From assembly GCA_028554645.1 (NCBI GenBank), contig JAQOOI010000079.1:1364001-1428000 (forward strand): 64,000 nt of DNA, read 5' to 3'. This DNA is from Omphalotus guepiniiformis. Its lineage: Eukaryota; Basidiomycota; Agaricomycetes; Agaricales; Omphalotaceae. The notes under the pieces are model-generated. The model saw only the letters and a program-made list of their open reading frames with translations. It was not told the origin of the DNA and did no database searches. Position 1 is the first letter of the stretch. Each line of letters starts with the position of its first letter. The translations under genes were made by a program, and so were the position numbers. Shown in pieces: positions 12,883 to 26,350 of the stretch.

Positions 12883-14820
12883 TCAAGGCACCTCACTCTC
12901 TTGGTCACCCAAGGTCATTTCATCGAAACCTTCCAACAGTTCATCTATGCGAATTTCAGGGAAGTCTGTCTCGTCTTCTCCTTCATCTTCCTCAGTACCA
13001 CCTTCTTTCGACGGTGTTTCGTCGATATCCATCGAGTACTGGCTTTGCTTGGGTCCTTTCTTTGGCTCTGTCTTCATCTTCACGTCAGGTGCCTTGTAGA
13101 GATTGACGGCGCCTCTCATCTCGGGGTCTTCTTCAAGATCCCGCAAGAACAGCTCGTAATCTTCTTCAACCTTCTTCTGATCCCGACCACCCAACCTACC
13201 AACGACACCCCTTCCACTACCTGTCTCGCCTTCTTCACCAGCTTCCTTCCCAATACTCCTCAACTTCCAGTTTCTAGCTTTATTTTTCTTTCGGCGATTA
13301 GGATATGTCTTCTTGACGAGGATGATATCCGGTACCCGATCGGAGGATAAGGATGCGAAGTCACTGGAGTTGTAATTGGAGTTCGTTATAAAGTATCCCA
13401 AGGCTGTATCCCCAGGTTGCAATATCCCACCCAAGTGCGTACGGGTATGGAAGATTTGGTTGGTGTAGCCCGCACTCTCGTAGTCCATCCCATCGTCATC
13501 ACCGGCGATTCCTGCTGAGCGAAAAGCACCTGCTAATGCTACTTGTGCGTCTGCAAGCACGAACTTCCCTCGCGATCGGCCATCAGCCTCAACGTCGAGA
13601 ACAGTGAACTCTACGAGATCGGTGATGGCGGCTAGTGAGTCGAATGGATTTCGCCAGTAAATCGGCGCCGTGATATCACAGGTCTGTAGGGTTGCAGGAT
13701 CTAGCAACTGAATGGAGTTGCCCACACGAGTGCAAATTGTCAACGGATTGATGTTCCCGAGTTGTTTAGCTTGTTTTGGGGGTATGCAGACGAGATCGTC
13801 TTTACATATTGGCATGATCTCGACGGAATAAGTAAACTTGTAGTTGGCGGTATTGCTGTGCGTGTCGGCAGAGAGGAGTTGCTCCGATGATTTTGACCTG
13901 TTACATGTCATTGGTCGTTTGCCATTTCCCAAAAACTTCAGGGAACATACCGGACTGGTACGACGCTGGTCAAAAACTCAACCATTTTGATTGCATGACT
14001 TCTTTGACTGTAAAAGAAATCAAGCCCGTCCTTCACTTCCTTCACTGATATAGTGTCCTTCTGGGCGTTGCTTTTCAATATCAACTGTTCCAAGAACAGG
14101 AACGTCCGCTTATGAGGAACTTTTTGTCGAACTTGAACGAGTGCTTTCCAAGTGTTCTTGGCAGCAAGCTTTGTACAATCAGGACATTGCCCGTATTGAA
14201 CGAGGTACTCTATTTCGAACGTTTGTTCTAAGATCGTGTTCGTGAGGACCTGAATACTGATTCAGCAAACAACTTGAGCGAAAAGTGAAGATAGCACACC
14301 TCTTTCTGAATAGTCATGGAAACCCGTAGTCTTTTTGAATGCGGCTCCGTCCATATGAAATGGGCCTCCGTGAGGCGGACTTTATTCAGCCCTTTTAGTT
14401 TTTTTAGGCAGATAGCCAAAAGTTCAGGCGATTCGGGTTTTGCGAGGACCCATGACTGAGGGGGTGCAAGAAAGCGTTCGCAGTTTCGGCAAAATGACAC
14501 CGAAGCTAGTCGATAAAGAAAGATCTCCTTCAATATATCCCTCTAGCTGAACAACGAAAAAGAATAGACCTTGCTTCGGTATACCCTCTGTTATATCTAT
14601 TCTACCTCCCATTAATCAGCACATTACATCCGCATTCAATAATCGACCATCACATACGAGTTTCTCAAGCAAGCAACGCAAAGATTGGCAGAATTAGGGA
14701 CAATCGGTGTCCCTAGATATCAAGATCAGTCGGAAGGTTTAATATTTTCAAAATATATGGTGACATACCGCAATCCGCACATAGAACGCGATGTACTGCG
14801 GGTGCAGGAACAAACTCCAT
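12883..14820 (-). CDS. NMD3: 60S ribosomal export adaptor NMD3
   Basis: NMD3 bridges the nascent 60S subunit to the exportin Crm1. The start at 14820 gives MEFVPAPAVHRVLCADCG and is followed by short exons. The N-terminal zinc-binding pairs are visible: LCADC, LCVACL, FCRNC and, further in, QCPDC. The family phrase DITEGIPKQ lies between them. The central part carries VCIPPKQAKQLGNINPL and CDITAPIYWRNPFDSL, typical of NMD3. A Lys/Arg-rich segment (RRKKNKARNWKLR) could act in nuclear import. The acidic C-terminus ends with ELLEGFDEMTLG, hydrophobically spaced like a Crm1-type export signal, as known for the yeast protein. The gene lies tail-first upstream of UGGT on the same strand with about 260 bases between them. 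Confidence 0.93.
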
Positions 14821-15160
14821 GATTAACACAAGGCCCCTTGGAAGATGTAGTACTTATAATGTGTAGAGTCTTGATTTTAGTCAGCCTCAGTCTTGATGAC
14901 CTTGAAGAACTTTCGGGTCCGTGCACTGTGAGTCAGACTGTGCCAGAAAAATAGCATCCACGTGACTGCCCGTACCCTCCGTTCTCTTACTATTAGTATC
15001 AGTCTAAATTGTAAACGCTCAACTATGTACTATCTTAAAGTACACAAGTTGTTGGAATGGAACGCATCGAAGCAACGAAAACTGAACAGAAGTATTGATT
15101 ATCAGTAACAGCAAATCAACTAAAGGCTCAAGGCGAGATATATATTGTGATGTCTGAACA
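14821..15160. other. Intergenic between NMD3 and the OYE pseudogene
   Basis: This holds the NMD3 promoter side and the 3' flank of the OYE pseudogene. No coding frame or obvious site was seen. Confidence 0.5.
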
Positions 15161-16564
<1,404 letters not shown>

Positions 16565-17211
16565 AATTATTCTGAGCTCTTAGTCAGAGTAACAGCGGAG
16601 GTCTTTAATAAGCAGAGGGCCAAGCGACGTTGTCTCTCCACGACAAAGGACAATTTGATTTCAGAAATCAGGAGATTATATTGTGCAAGATCGTGCAATT
16701 CCAGTAGGCAGAGTACGAGTATTTGAGGCGCCACATTCTCCGGCGCGAAAAGTATACCCTTTAACATGTGTAGCAAATCCGGAGGAATCGATTGAAGACC
16801 AGATGCTGGCATATATGATACTATCAATGGTAGTATCAAGTATTCTGGAGGTGAAACGATGACTTGTGAGCAGAACTAGTAGTAGTAGTAAGTGTGATTG
16901 ACACTGACCATGTGCAGCGCCAGCATCGCAGTGCCAGCCAGCAGTCTGCACGTGATGACGGACCGGGCTCCGACGAAGTTGAACACGTCGATTGAATCGT
17001 GTTCAAACCATTGAACCAATTTGAGTCATTAACCTTCCACTTCCATCTCACTCTGAGCTTTTCATGCTCTTCTCTTCTACAATCGACTGTTAATCTTGCA
17101 GTTGTGACACACACTGGTAGTGGCAATAGTTTGATACTACATCTAGGTTTGTGTCATGCAGCGTTGCTAGTTTTGTTGGGTTTTGATGATATTTCTGAAG
17201 GTTTTTGAAGG
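16565..17211. other. Divergent intergenic region
   Basis: This lies between the OYE pseudogene (minus) and the DnaJC3-type gene (plus). Small frames on both strands show no motif or family match. Confidence 0.5.
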
Positions 17212-19190
17212 ATGCGCATACCAAGTCTTTCATCCCTGTCGTTACTTTTTCTATTCTCCTCCAGTCTTTGCACCAATGCCGATCCAAGTCCGGGCTCTAG
17301 TGCAGGCGGGCTCTATCCACCAGGGCTGCTGCCATTAATCAACAGGGCGAATGCTTTGCTTTCGTCGGGGCAGTTCAATGAAGCTGCCAAAGTGTATACA
17401 GAAGCTATAGGTATGGTATTTTATTGTTTCAACGGACTCTGCCCCTAAAGTACTGAGACTGATTTGTAGACCAATCACCCTCCGATTATCTACTCTACTA
17501 CAAGCGTGCTACTGCATTCCTTTCTCTCTCAAGGCACAGTGCTGCTTTGGAAGATTTTGATCGTGTTTTATCTCTCACCTCTAACACATTCGACAACGCA
17601 CACCTCATGAAAGCCCGTATTCATACCAAAGAAGGCGATTTTTCCTCAGCACGCTCTTCAATATCAACATATACCGCCTCTATGAATGCACAGGGTCGTC
17701 CTATCGATTCGTCTGCAACAGAGCTTCTCAACACTTTAGAGGAAGCTGAGAAGCTGCTAGCCAAGGCTCGATTAGAGAAACAGGCGCAACTCTGGACGGC
17801 ATGTGCTGAGTCGTGTTCGAGTATCTTGAGAGCTGCGGCAAGTCACTCCATCGAGGTGCGGCAGATGAGAGCAGAGTGTCAACTTGCTGCTGGCGATGTG
17901 GAAGGGTCTGTAGGTGACTTGACGCGTCTAGCGGCCCTCCTTCCACCTTCTGCCTCTATGGAACTTCAGGTGCGAATCTGGCGGCTGTCATACTTCTTGC
18001 TACCACCCGCGAGGAGTGAGGATGGTGCAGGTGGAACTGCTGCCCTGGCACCGCTCAAAGCTTGTCTGCACTTTGATCCGGATTCAAAAGTGTGTCTTCC
18101 TCTGCATCGCCTGGCGAAGTCAATGGAGAAATCGTTCGGGAAGCTTGAAGAAGCTCTACAGGCTCAAGATTGGAGGGGTGTAGTTGGATTATTAACAGAT
18201 TCCGGGAAGGGCAAAGAGAAGAACCTCTGGGGGAGGTACGAGAAAGCGCTGGAAGAGAACACCTCTCGCGAACAATTACTCGGCTCGCCAACCCCGTCTT
18301 CGTCTAAACGCAAGGAGCCCTCAATACCTTTGCCCAATCCCCAAGTTCAATCTCCGCGTAGGCAAATCCTCCTTCGGGCTCTATGTAAATCCTACACCTC
18401 AATTGGTACTACTGCCTCATTGCGGCAAGCTGATAAATGGTGTACGCTTTTAATGGAGATGGAGAACTGCAGTGAAGATACAGATGCGCTCCTTGGGAAA
18501 GCCGAATACCTTCTCTCTAGTGAGGATGACGTGGACACATCCTCTGCAGGCGGGGCGAGCGGCGAGGGCAAGTGGGACGAGGCCATACGCCTGCTAGAGA
18601 AAGCGTTTGAAGCTAGCGGACGGAGTAATCGCGAGATACATGCTAAACTGAATGCTGCGAAGAGAAAGGTCAAGCAGGGAAGGCGAAAAGATTACTACAA
18701 AGTATTGGGAGTCGATAGAAATGCAGACGAGAAGACTATCAAGAAAGCCTTGTAAGCGACCATTTATAATTATTCTATCGTTGTCTTTTCTGATAGTTTG
18801 TTCTGCCATGCAGCCGCACAGCGGCCAAAAGCGCACACCCCGACAAAGGTGGCTCTGAGGCGAAGATGGCAGCAGTCAACGAAGCGTATGAAGTTCTTTC
18901 TGATCCTGGTGCGTCCACGGTCTCCATTCTTTGTATCTCTTACCTCTTGATTCTGATTGCCATTTCGTGCAGAACTTCGAGCGCGCTTTGATGCTGGCGA
19001 TGATCCAAACGATCCCACAGGTGGAAGCGGTGGACACCCCTTCTCCGGAGGTAGCTACCACTTCCAGTCGGGTGGAGGTGGAGGTGGACATCCCTTCGCG
19101 CAATTCTTCCAACAGTCGGGTGGAGGTTTCCCTGGTGGAGGCGCTTATGGACCGGGTCAGGGCGGGTTCAAGTTCCAGTGGGGTGGGTAA
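17212..19190 (+). CDS. ER DnaJ co-chaperone, DnaJC3/p58IPK type
   Basis: An ER-lumenal TPR protein with a C-terminal J domain that hands unfolded clients to BiP (family knowledge). The start at 17212 gives a signal peptide (MRIPSLSSLSLLFLFSSSLC). TPR-like helices follow (LINRANALLSSGQFNEAAKVYTEAI; YKRATAFLSLSRHSAALEDFDR), and the large second exon is nearly all helical. The J domain begins DYYKVLGVDRNADEKTIKKAL and continues, across an intron, with SAHPDKGG. The HPD triad is intact, but the residue before it is Ala where most J domains have Trp. A Gly/His/Phe-rich tail closes the protein. There is no HDEL-type end, as is common for this family. Four exons; introns begin at about 17411, 18754 and 18909. 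UGGT, another ER quality-control gene, lies 5 kb to the left. Confidence 0.88.
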
Positions 19191-19393
19191 GGGTACCTTT
19201 TGTATGATACTTTGGTGCGATATGTGAACAGGATGTATCTACGTTATATGTTGTTAGTTGTGCGTGATGATTGTAGCCAGCGTCCGGAAGTAAGTTCGAG
19301 CTTGGTGGCTCACAGGCGCGGTTCAACGCCTTCACGTGATCATATCGCGTCAAAATGGTACCACAAGCTTCGCCTTAGACACGAACGACAACA

Positions 19394-22300
19394 ATGCCGG
19401 GGAAGCTTGTTCAGCGTAACCTCAACGAATTTAAACAGGAACTATACGTGAATGTCTCCAAGATATTCGATCAAGCGCAAGACAGAGTCACCAATCATCA
19501 GAAGAACATCGTCGCCCTTCACAAGATCTTCGTTGAGGCGGTTCAATTGAGGAGAACTGCTCCAAGCGGCAGGATAGAACTTACGGGAGAAATAGCATTC
19601 GAATCGGCTTTCAGGCTGTTGATAAGTAGAGCCCTTCTCTCGAAGAAAGGTGCAGGACCAGGGGATCGGATTGTGAGGTTTGTCAGTGATTTCGTGAAGT
19701 ACATCAATAACAGAGGCGAGTTGGACTCATTGTCGATAAATACTGCTACTGATACCGCAGCAGCCCCCGACGATCCTATTGACGATGACGATGTGGATTC
19801 AGAAGGCTGGAGATACACTCCGGCTGCTCGTTTCACAGAACGTCTTGTTCTAAAGAATCTCCTCGCTGGCTTCGATGCAAAAGACAAGCTCGTGCGATAC
19901 CGTGTGATACAGATATGTAGCGAGATTGTTTGCAACTTGGGTGAAGTAGAGTGCGTTCGTTGATTTACATGCAAGACTGTTCCTCATTTTCACACAGGGA
20001 CACAATTTATTACATTTTACGCGGCAAATGTCTGGAACGACTCAACGACAAAGAAATCTCCGTCCGCGTTCAGGCTGGCATTGCTCTGTGCAAATTCTGC
20101 GGAATTGACGATCCTGAAGAGCTTGAGGAAAAAGGTCTAACACCGTTATGGGAGGTACTCTTTGACTCGATGGCCTATGACACTCAGTCGTGTGTCCTCT
20201 TTCACCTCTACGACCATGATCTTCTTTGCTTATGTCGCATTGTAGTGAAGTACGGCGCGCAATTACTCTCAACATTCCCCTCACGAAATCCTCCATATCT
20301 CCCGTGCTCGAGCGTACTCGCGATACGGACGAGAATCTTCGCAAGCTTCTTTATGGGCTCAAACTTGAACGAAGCATCACCATAGAAGAGGGTGGAGATC
20401 GCAAAATGGGTCCGGCACATCCGCGAACACTCACGATCTCCCAGCGCGAACTAATAGTTCGTAACGGGCTGGGTGATCGTAAGGACATCGTACGCGCAGC
20501 AGCAGCCACTCTCATCGCCAAGTGGGTCGATGCTGCAGGAGAGACCTACGTCAAGCCAGAGGAGGAGGAGGAGGAAGGGACGAACGCGAAGAGGGATGTG
20601 TCACAGAATGTGATCGAGTTCCTCGGATTATTTGACTTGGGAAACGGGACAATCGCTGCTGAGGCTCTCGTGAGTGTGTTCCAGACTCGGCCGGACATTT
20701 TCAAGGGCCTTGAGTTCGGGGACAAGTACTGGACAGAGCTAACATCCGAGTCGGCATTTCTTGCCCGGGTCTTCGTGGATTACTGTCTCGACATCAAAGA
20801 CATATCAAGGACCGATGCCATGCTTCCTGTTGTCACCGAAATGGCGTTCCGCATTCAAGAGATGTTCAACAAACTTACAGCAGAGCTTCGTGCTAATGCA
20901 GAGGACAGTTTTTTTACCGAGTTGGATGATGAAACTAGAGCTCTAAGGGAGGATGCTGTCGCAGAGAAGGAGTTTGTGCTATGTGAATTGCTCAAGCTGG
21001 CACTCAAAATGGACTACACTGATGAGATTGGAAGGAGAAAGATGTATTCCCTTGCACGTGAGTTAGATGTTCTAGTTACTCGAGACATTTAGCTTCACAT
21101 TTCATGACTATAGGTGATATGTTATCACACGACGAGCTTCCTGATGATCTTGTCCCGCATTGCCTTGAGCTGCTAAGAGATCTATCGAACTCAGAGGAGG
21201 ATCTTATTCGGGTCGTTAATTTGGACGTCATTCAGACGCTGCTTGACCCAGGTGACGAGGAGGAGCCGGTAAACTTTCTTGCTTCTTCATTTTTCATATC
21301 ACTCAATCACTCAATGTCTTGTAGAAGGACGTTGACCCTGATGCGAGCTTCGATTCGGGGACGCCAGCGACGGTAAAAGCCAAGAAGACGACTAAACCTC
21401 GCGATGAAATGACAGATGCTGAGCGAGCTCGGAGCGACGCAATCACTATGAGGTGTTTAGCTATTTGCGAGGGCATGTTAGAGCGCGTAAACAAGGTGAG
21501 ATACGATTTCAGATTCGCGTTTCTTACATCACTCAATTGATCTCGTATAGTATCTAAAGGATCGCTCGACCCTATCCGCCATCATTCGAGAACTCATTTA
21601 CCCTGCTGTTCAGAGCAAGGATCCAGAGTTCCGAGAGAGGGGGTTGCGCTGTTTAGGTCTTGTCGGTCTTATATCTGGCGTTGAAGCACGCCAGTCTATG
21701 TCATTCTTTCTCAAGAGAGTTGATGAACCAGAGGAGGAATTGAAGCTCGTTGCTTTGCGTGTGATATTTGACATGCTAATGGTTCATGAGCAAGAGATCA
21801 TGGTTCCTCCTCATAGTGTAGGTTTCTGGTGTGTTTCAACTAGTTCTTCATAGCTAACATGATGCTAGCCTGCTTTTCTAGTCGATTTCTTCGCCCAGAG
21901 GCTTGCCAAGGAATTGGCGCCTCGAATACAGGCTCTTTTGTGTGTAGGCGTATCAAAGCTGATATTCATGGGCGTGTTAGTTCATAAAGACGTATGTCTG
22001 TATTCTTTGATAGTGCCGAGATAGCAATTGACCTCCTCTCTTTATCTCCAGCTTTTGCGATGGCTCATCACATACTACTTCTCCCACACGACAGTTCACA
22101 ACCAGGAACTTAGGCAATGTCTTCATTTCTTTTTCCACGAATATACTAGTTCGTCGTTAAGAAACCAAAGGATACTACTAGAGGTCGGCTTCATTTTCCA
22201 TTTGCCTTATCGCTGACGCGGTGCTCACTGATTGATCTAGCTATTTCGAGAGGCATTCTATAATCATTGTACAACACGAGCGTCACTGGATGAGGACGAG

Positions 22301-23638
22301 GAAATGGTGACTGCGGCCCAGATGGGCGGTATATATGTATCGGACTGGACAAATCCTGAGTGCGTCTGTTGTGAACAGTGCTTTATCGAATTGTTATTAA
22401 CGAGCCATGTGCATCTAGCAACATAGAGAACCTTCCTGATGAGCTGGCGGATGATCCCATTAGATTGGACATGGGGATAGAGATAATGGAGGAGCTGTTA
22501 GTCAAAGACAGTGCATACTCAAGTAAGTCATTTCCTAGACATTGGCACTAGTGGTTGATCTTGCACACAGAGGATGATAAAAAGGCGTTGTGCCAGCTCT
22601 TATCCAAGCTTGAATTTCCCGACAAAGTGGACGAAGACAAAATCCATCGCTTCAAGGTTTACCTAGATAAAGTCCGCTTGGTGAGTTCATAGAAAAAGAT
22701 GAACGGTGTAGCCAAGCTCTAAATCCGTATTTTCTTGCTCATGTGTGTCAGTGTCGCCCTCCCCGTGATGCCCCGTCAAGAAATGCCTTGACAAAATTCG
22801 CGACCCATTTTGAGAAACAGTTTGAAAAGCAGCTCGAAGGGTTCAGTGAGGAAGACTTTAGGCAACTCGAGATGAATAAAGACCTTTTCGAACTCTTGGA
22901 CGATATAATTCCTCTTGATGATGACGAAGACGTATTGGGCGCCGTCGACCGTTCCAGAACGGGGAGGAAAAGGTTTGAACATAGTTCGTACGTCCAGCAT
23001 TTAGATTATACTGACGTATATTTCTTGTTTGTAGGAGATCTGAGAGTGTCGTCAGCTCGGCTACAGAGGAGGATGGTGCACCCCGCGCGAGGAAAGGGAG
23101 GAGCAAAGGGAAACCTAAGTAGGTGTTAATCACTAGTATTATTCTTCGTTATTCTGACCTAGTTTTGCTATCTTAGACGACCCCGTCTGTCGAGATCTTC
23201 TGATGAGGAATCTGATTATGGCGACGATCATACTGAAGTTGGCACACCTCCCCCTCGAAGTGCGGCGCCAACGAGGACATTACCCAAACGCTCGGCGTGC
23301 GTTACCTTTCTTTTTCCTGCGCCCAATCACATTGACGGATTACTCTTTCAGTGCTCTGAAAGCACCTGCGGTTATCGTAATTAGCTCCGATAGCGAAGAA
23401 GAGGAAGTCACGCCTCGGAATAACAGGTCAAGGCCCAGGTGAGATCTCTATCCAGTTCTTCTTAGACTGTCGCCATCGTTGCTGAATTTGAGCTTTCTCT
23501 AGCGCCACGAAAGTGAAGACAGAGCCTGACGAAGTTGATGATTCGGACCAAGGGCCTTCCAGTGTTGGCCAGGATTCCCTTTTCGATGATGATTCGGAGG
23601 AGGAGGAAGAGGTTAGTGTTTTATTGAATGAGGATTAA
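19394..23638 (+). CDS. Condensin complex subunit 3 (CAP-G/Ycg1/Cnd3)
   Basis: The HEAT-repeat, non-SMC subunit of condensin, needed for mitotic chromosome compaction. The start at 19394 (MPGKLVQRNLNEFKQEL) opens the first exon, and about 14 exons follow. HEAT-like helices include RYRVIQICSEIVCNLGEVE, LNDKEISVRVQAGIALCKF and EVRRAITLNIPLTK. The family core DRKDIVRAAAATLIAKWVD is clear, and later exons carry GLRCLGLVGLISGVEAR and LRWLITYYFSHTTVHNQELR. The C-terminal 150 residues are basic then acidic and apparently disordered, ending at 23638 (VLLNED). They contain VIVISSDSEEEE, the pattern of a SUMO-interacting motif, and VKTEPDE, a SUMO-acceptor consensus. The gene starts about 200 bases after the J-protein stop. 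Confidence 0.92.
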
Positions 23639-23981
23639 CTCTTCAAGCCGGATTTTATGTGTGATTTATGTTGTTTTCATGATGTACACGTTACCTATTT
23701 GATTATATGTATATGGTTATTGTATTGTACTACTAGGAGGTAATACGATTTCACCCATGTCGCTCAAAGAATAAACCGATGTTTACATGGACGTGAGCAT
23801 TCTATAGACCTGATTTTCACAAAGTTCCCAACGTAATATAGTAATTTACTGCAACTATCACAGACGCACAAGTACCAAAAAAAGCCGCAAATCCAGGACA
23901 CCCACAAGCCCAAGCTGTGAGTACGCATATAATTACGAATGTCGTAATCTCCTTCCCACCTTATCTTCCCACCTTATCGTT
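23639..23981. other. Intergenic between condensin and METTL16 genes
   Basis: An A/T-rich 3' flank followed by the METTL16 promoter or 5' UTR. A repeated pyrimidine stretch (two copies of CCCACCTTATC at about 23955-23978) sits just before the METTL16 ATG. No gene seen. Confidence 0.5.
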
Positions 23982-25971
23982 ATGCATCCGCGGAACAGAT
24001 ATCGTGAAGGGACCAATTTCCTATTGCTCGCCGAGAAGTATCCAGCGTTAAAACACCAGTATGCGCTAATTCACCTCTTCTGATGATGATCTCCTTGACA
24101 GCGTATCAGTTTACTCTATCCCGCCAATTCGCCATCACAGGCTACCATTGATTTCAAGAACGAAGGTGCTCAAAGGTTAGGACTCTTTTATCTCGTTATG
24201 AATGATTTATTCAAGCTGGTCCTGGTTTGCGGTACTACAGGTGTCTGACTGAAGCACTGCTTCAGTGTGATTTCGGTTTGAAGCTACAACTTCCTACGGA
24301 TCGACTTTGTCCTCCAGTACGCCTTTTTAGTTTCGTTCGGTCTGTGTATCAGAAGTGCGAAACGCTTATATAGGTACCTAACAGGTACATATGCTTTTCT
24401 GAGCTTTTTGACCACGCGCAAGTGAGACGTTTGTTAGGTTGAACTATGTTTTGTGGATACAAGATATCGTTGAAGCCTTGAAAGGTTTGGTTGGGGTAAA
24501 CGAACATGATGTTGTTCGTGGAATAGACATGTTGTGGTTCTCGTTGGCGTTTCTGGCTGGGGTCTGACGCCTTTCTTCTGTCCAGAGGAACCGGGGCGTC
24601 AGCTATATATCCTCTTCTTTCATGCAGGGAGGATGAGATGTGGTATTTCGTGGCATCCGGTATGTGGGTCTATATCATGTCTTCTGTATCATTGATCTTC
24701 GTTTTTGCCGCAGAAATCGACCCTATATCCTTCCGATATGCTCAGAACAACGTCTCGTCTAACAAGCTCGACTCTCGCATCAAGATAATAAAAGCAAACG
24801 GAGACGACCCTCTTCTTCTCCCTCTCTCCATCGACCCACATCAGAGGTACGCTCTGTCGATAACCTGCACTACATAGAGATCGAAAATCTTACAATTACT
24901 TGCTCTCAGACACACTTTTTCAATGTGCAATCCTCCTTTCTACAGCAGCGCTGAAGACGTCGCGCGCTCTGCCGAAGCAAAACATTATGGACCTAACGCC
25001 GTACGTCCCTCATTGCTCTAAATTCCTTTACGTGGCATTTATCTTCGAGAAAAGGTCTGTACAGGGGCAGAAATTGAAATGATAACTGAAGGAGGCGAGG
25101 TGGCGTTTGTCGGTAGGATGGTAGAGGAAAGTTTAGGGTTTCGGGATCAATGCAGGCGGGTAACACTTTTAAGTGGACACGACACGAGATAAATGAAAAG
25201 CGCAGATGGTATACGTCGATGTTGGGCAAACTGTCCTCAGTCTCTGATATTGTGGAGCTCTTGAGGAAGCACGAGGTAGGCCCTTGTGAGTCGTTGACGT
25301 TGCTGGTTGAATGCTCATGAAAGGTCCGCAGATTGACAACTACGCCATAACTGAATTCGTGCAAGGCCAAACTCGACGCTGGGCAGTCGGATGGTCATTT
25401 ACAGACTTTCGGCTTCCAGATGTGCGTATGCTACTGTTCTCGAATACAGAGTAGCTTACACTTGCTCTTTCAGTCTATATCCCGTATATCAAACCCAGTT
25501 TTACAGAAGTTCATGCCAACGCGCAACAACGTGCAACAACCCGTGAATGCACCCTCTTTATCCATTCTTGCAGATTCACTTCTTAGTGTCTTGTCCTCTA
25601 TCATCGATATTCGGGTTGAAAGGAAAGTTAGAGTCGGCGAACAATCTGACGCGGGATCGTATTTCCTCGTTATGGCCACACAAGACACATGGACGCGTAG
25701 CGCGCGCCGACGGCGTTTGCGAGAACAGCGGGACGTTTCAATGGTTGGCATCAATGAAAAGTCATTTGTAGCTTTGGCATGCGCGGTTCATGTCTCTGCT
25801 CCACTTGTAAGTAGAGATACCGGGAGGATAGTAGGGACGGAGGACGTAGCTATAGTGACAGGGGGATTGGGGGAGTTCACTTTAGAGTTTCAGTGGAAGA
25901 AAGGAAGCGATAGGTCGTTATTTGAGAGTTTCTGTAGTCATGTTAGCAGCAAAATATTACATAAGGAGTAG
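23982..25971 (+). CDS. METTL16-like RNA N6-adenosine methyltransferase
   Basis: The family methylates adenosine in U6 snRNA and structured hairpins (known for METTL16). The start at 23982 gives [13 protein letters not shown], matching the family N-terminus. Small exons follow with [21 protein letters not shown] and [13 protein letters not shown]. The SAM-binding motif [16 protein letters not shown] is assembled across an intron at about 24532-24590. [18 protein letters not shown] continues the Rossmann fold, and the catalytic CNPPFY (NPPF motif) lies near 24925. [17 protein letters not shown] and RRWAVGWSF are also family blocks. The C-terminal part (about 25480-25971) is more divergent and would correspond to the vertebrate-conserved RNA-binding region. 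All family blocks are present and no break was noticed. Confidence 0.9.
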
Positions 25972-26350
25972 ATCTGGCGAGTCGCGACCTGCCCTCAAGT
26001 AGGTAGATCACCTGACATGATTGTGGCGCTTCTTGCCGTTTCCAAATCGGTCCGAATCACAGAAGCTTTGAACCATATTGCTTCCGATGTCCTTCAAAGT
26101 TGAGTATTTACGATGTCCTACATTCCTTTCTCGGTCTGAATCAAGACATACACATGCGAAATGTTACTCAAATTTATGCAGAATCATTCAATCCTGGGAA
26201 GTTTGAGTATTATCACAATTTAGCCTGTGCGTTCGAGCATGCATCACGGCACTTGAGCTTCTCTTTGGGTCCGAAACTGGTGTCATCCTTTGTTTCTTTC
26301 CACGTTGTTCAACCCTTTTCCTTGTCCTCTACTCATCAGTGCGCACAGCG
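25972..26350. other. Intergenic upstream of the GH79 gene
   Basis: Promoter region for the GH79 gene and 3' flank of METTL16. The last 80 bases before the ATG are pyrimidine-rich, typical of fungal 5' UTRs. No coding frame seen. Confidence 0.5.
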
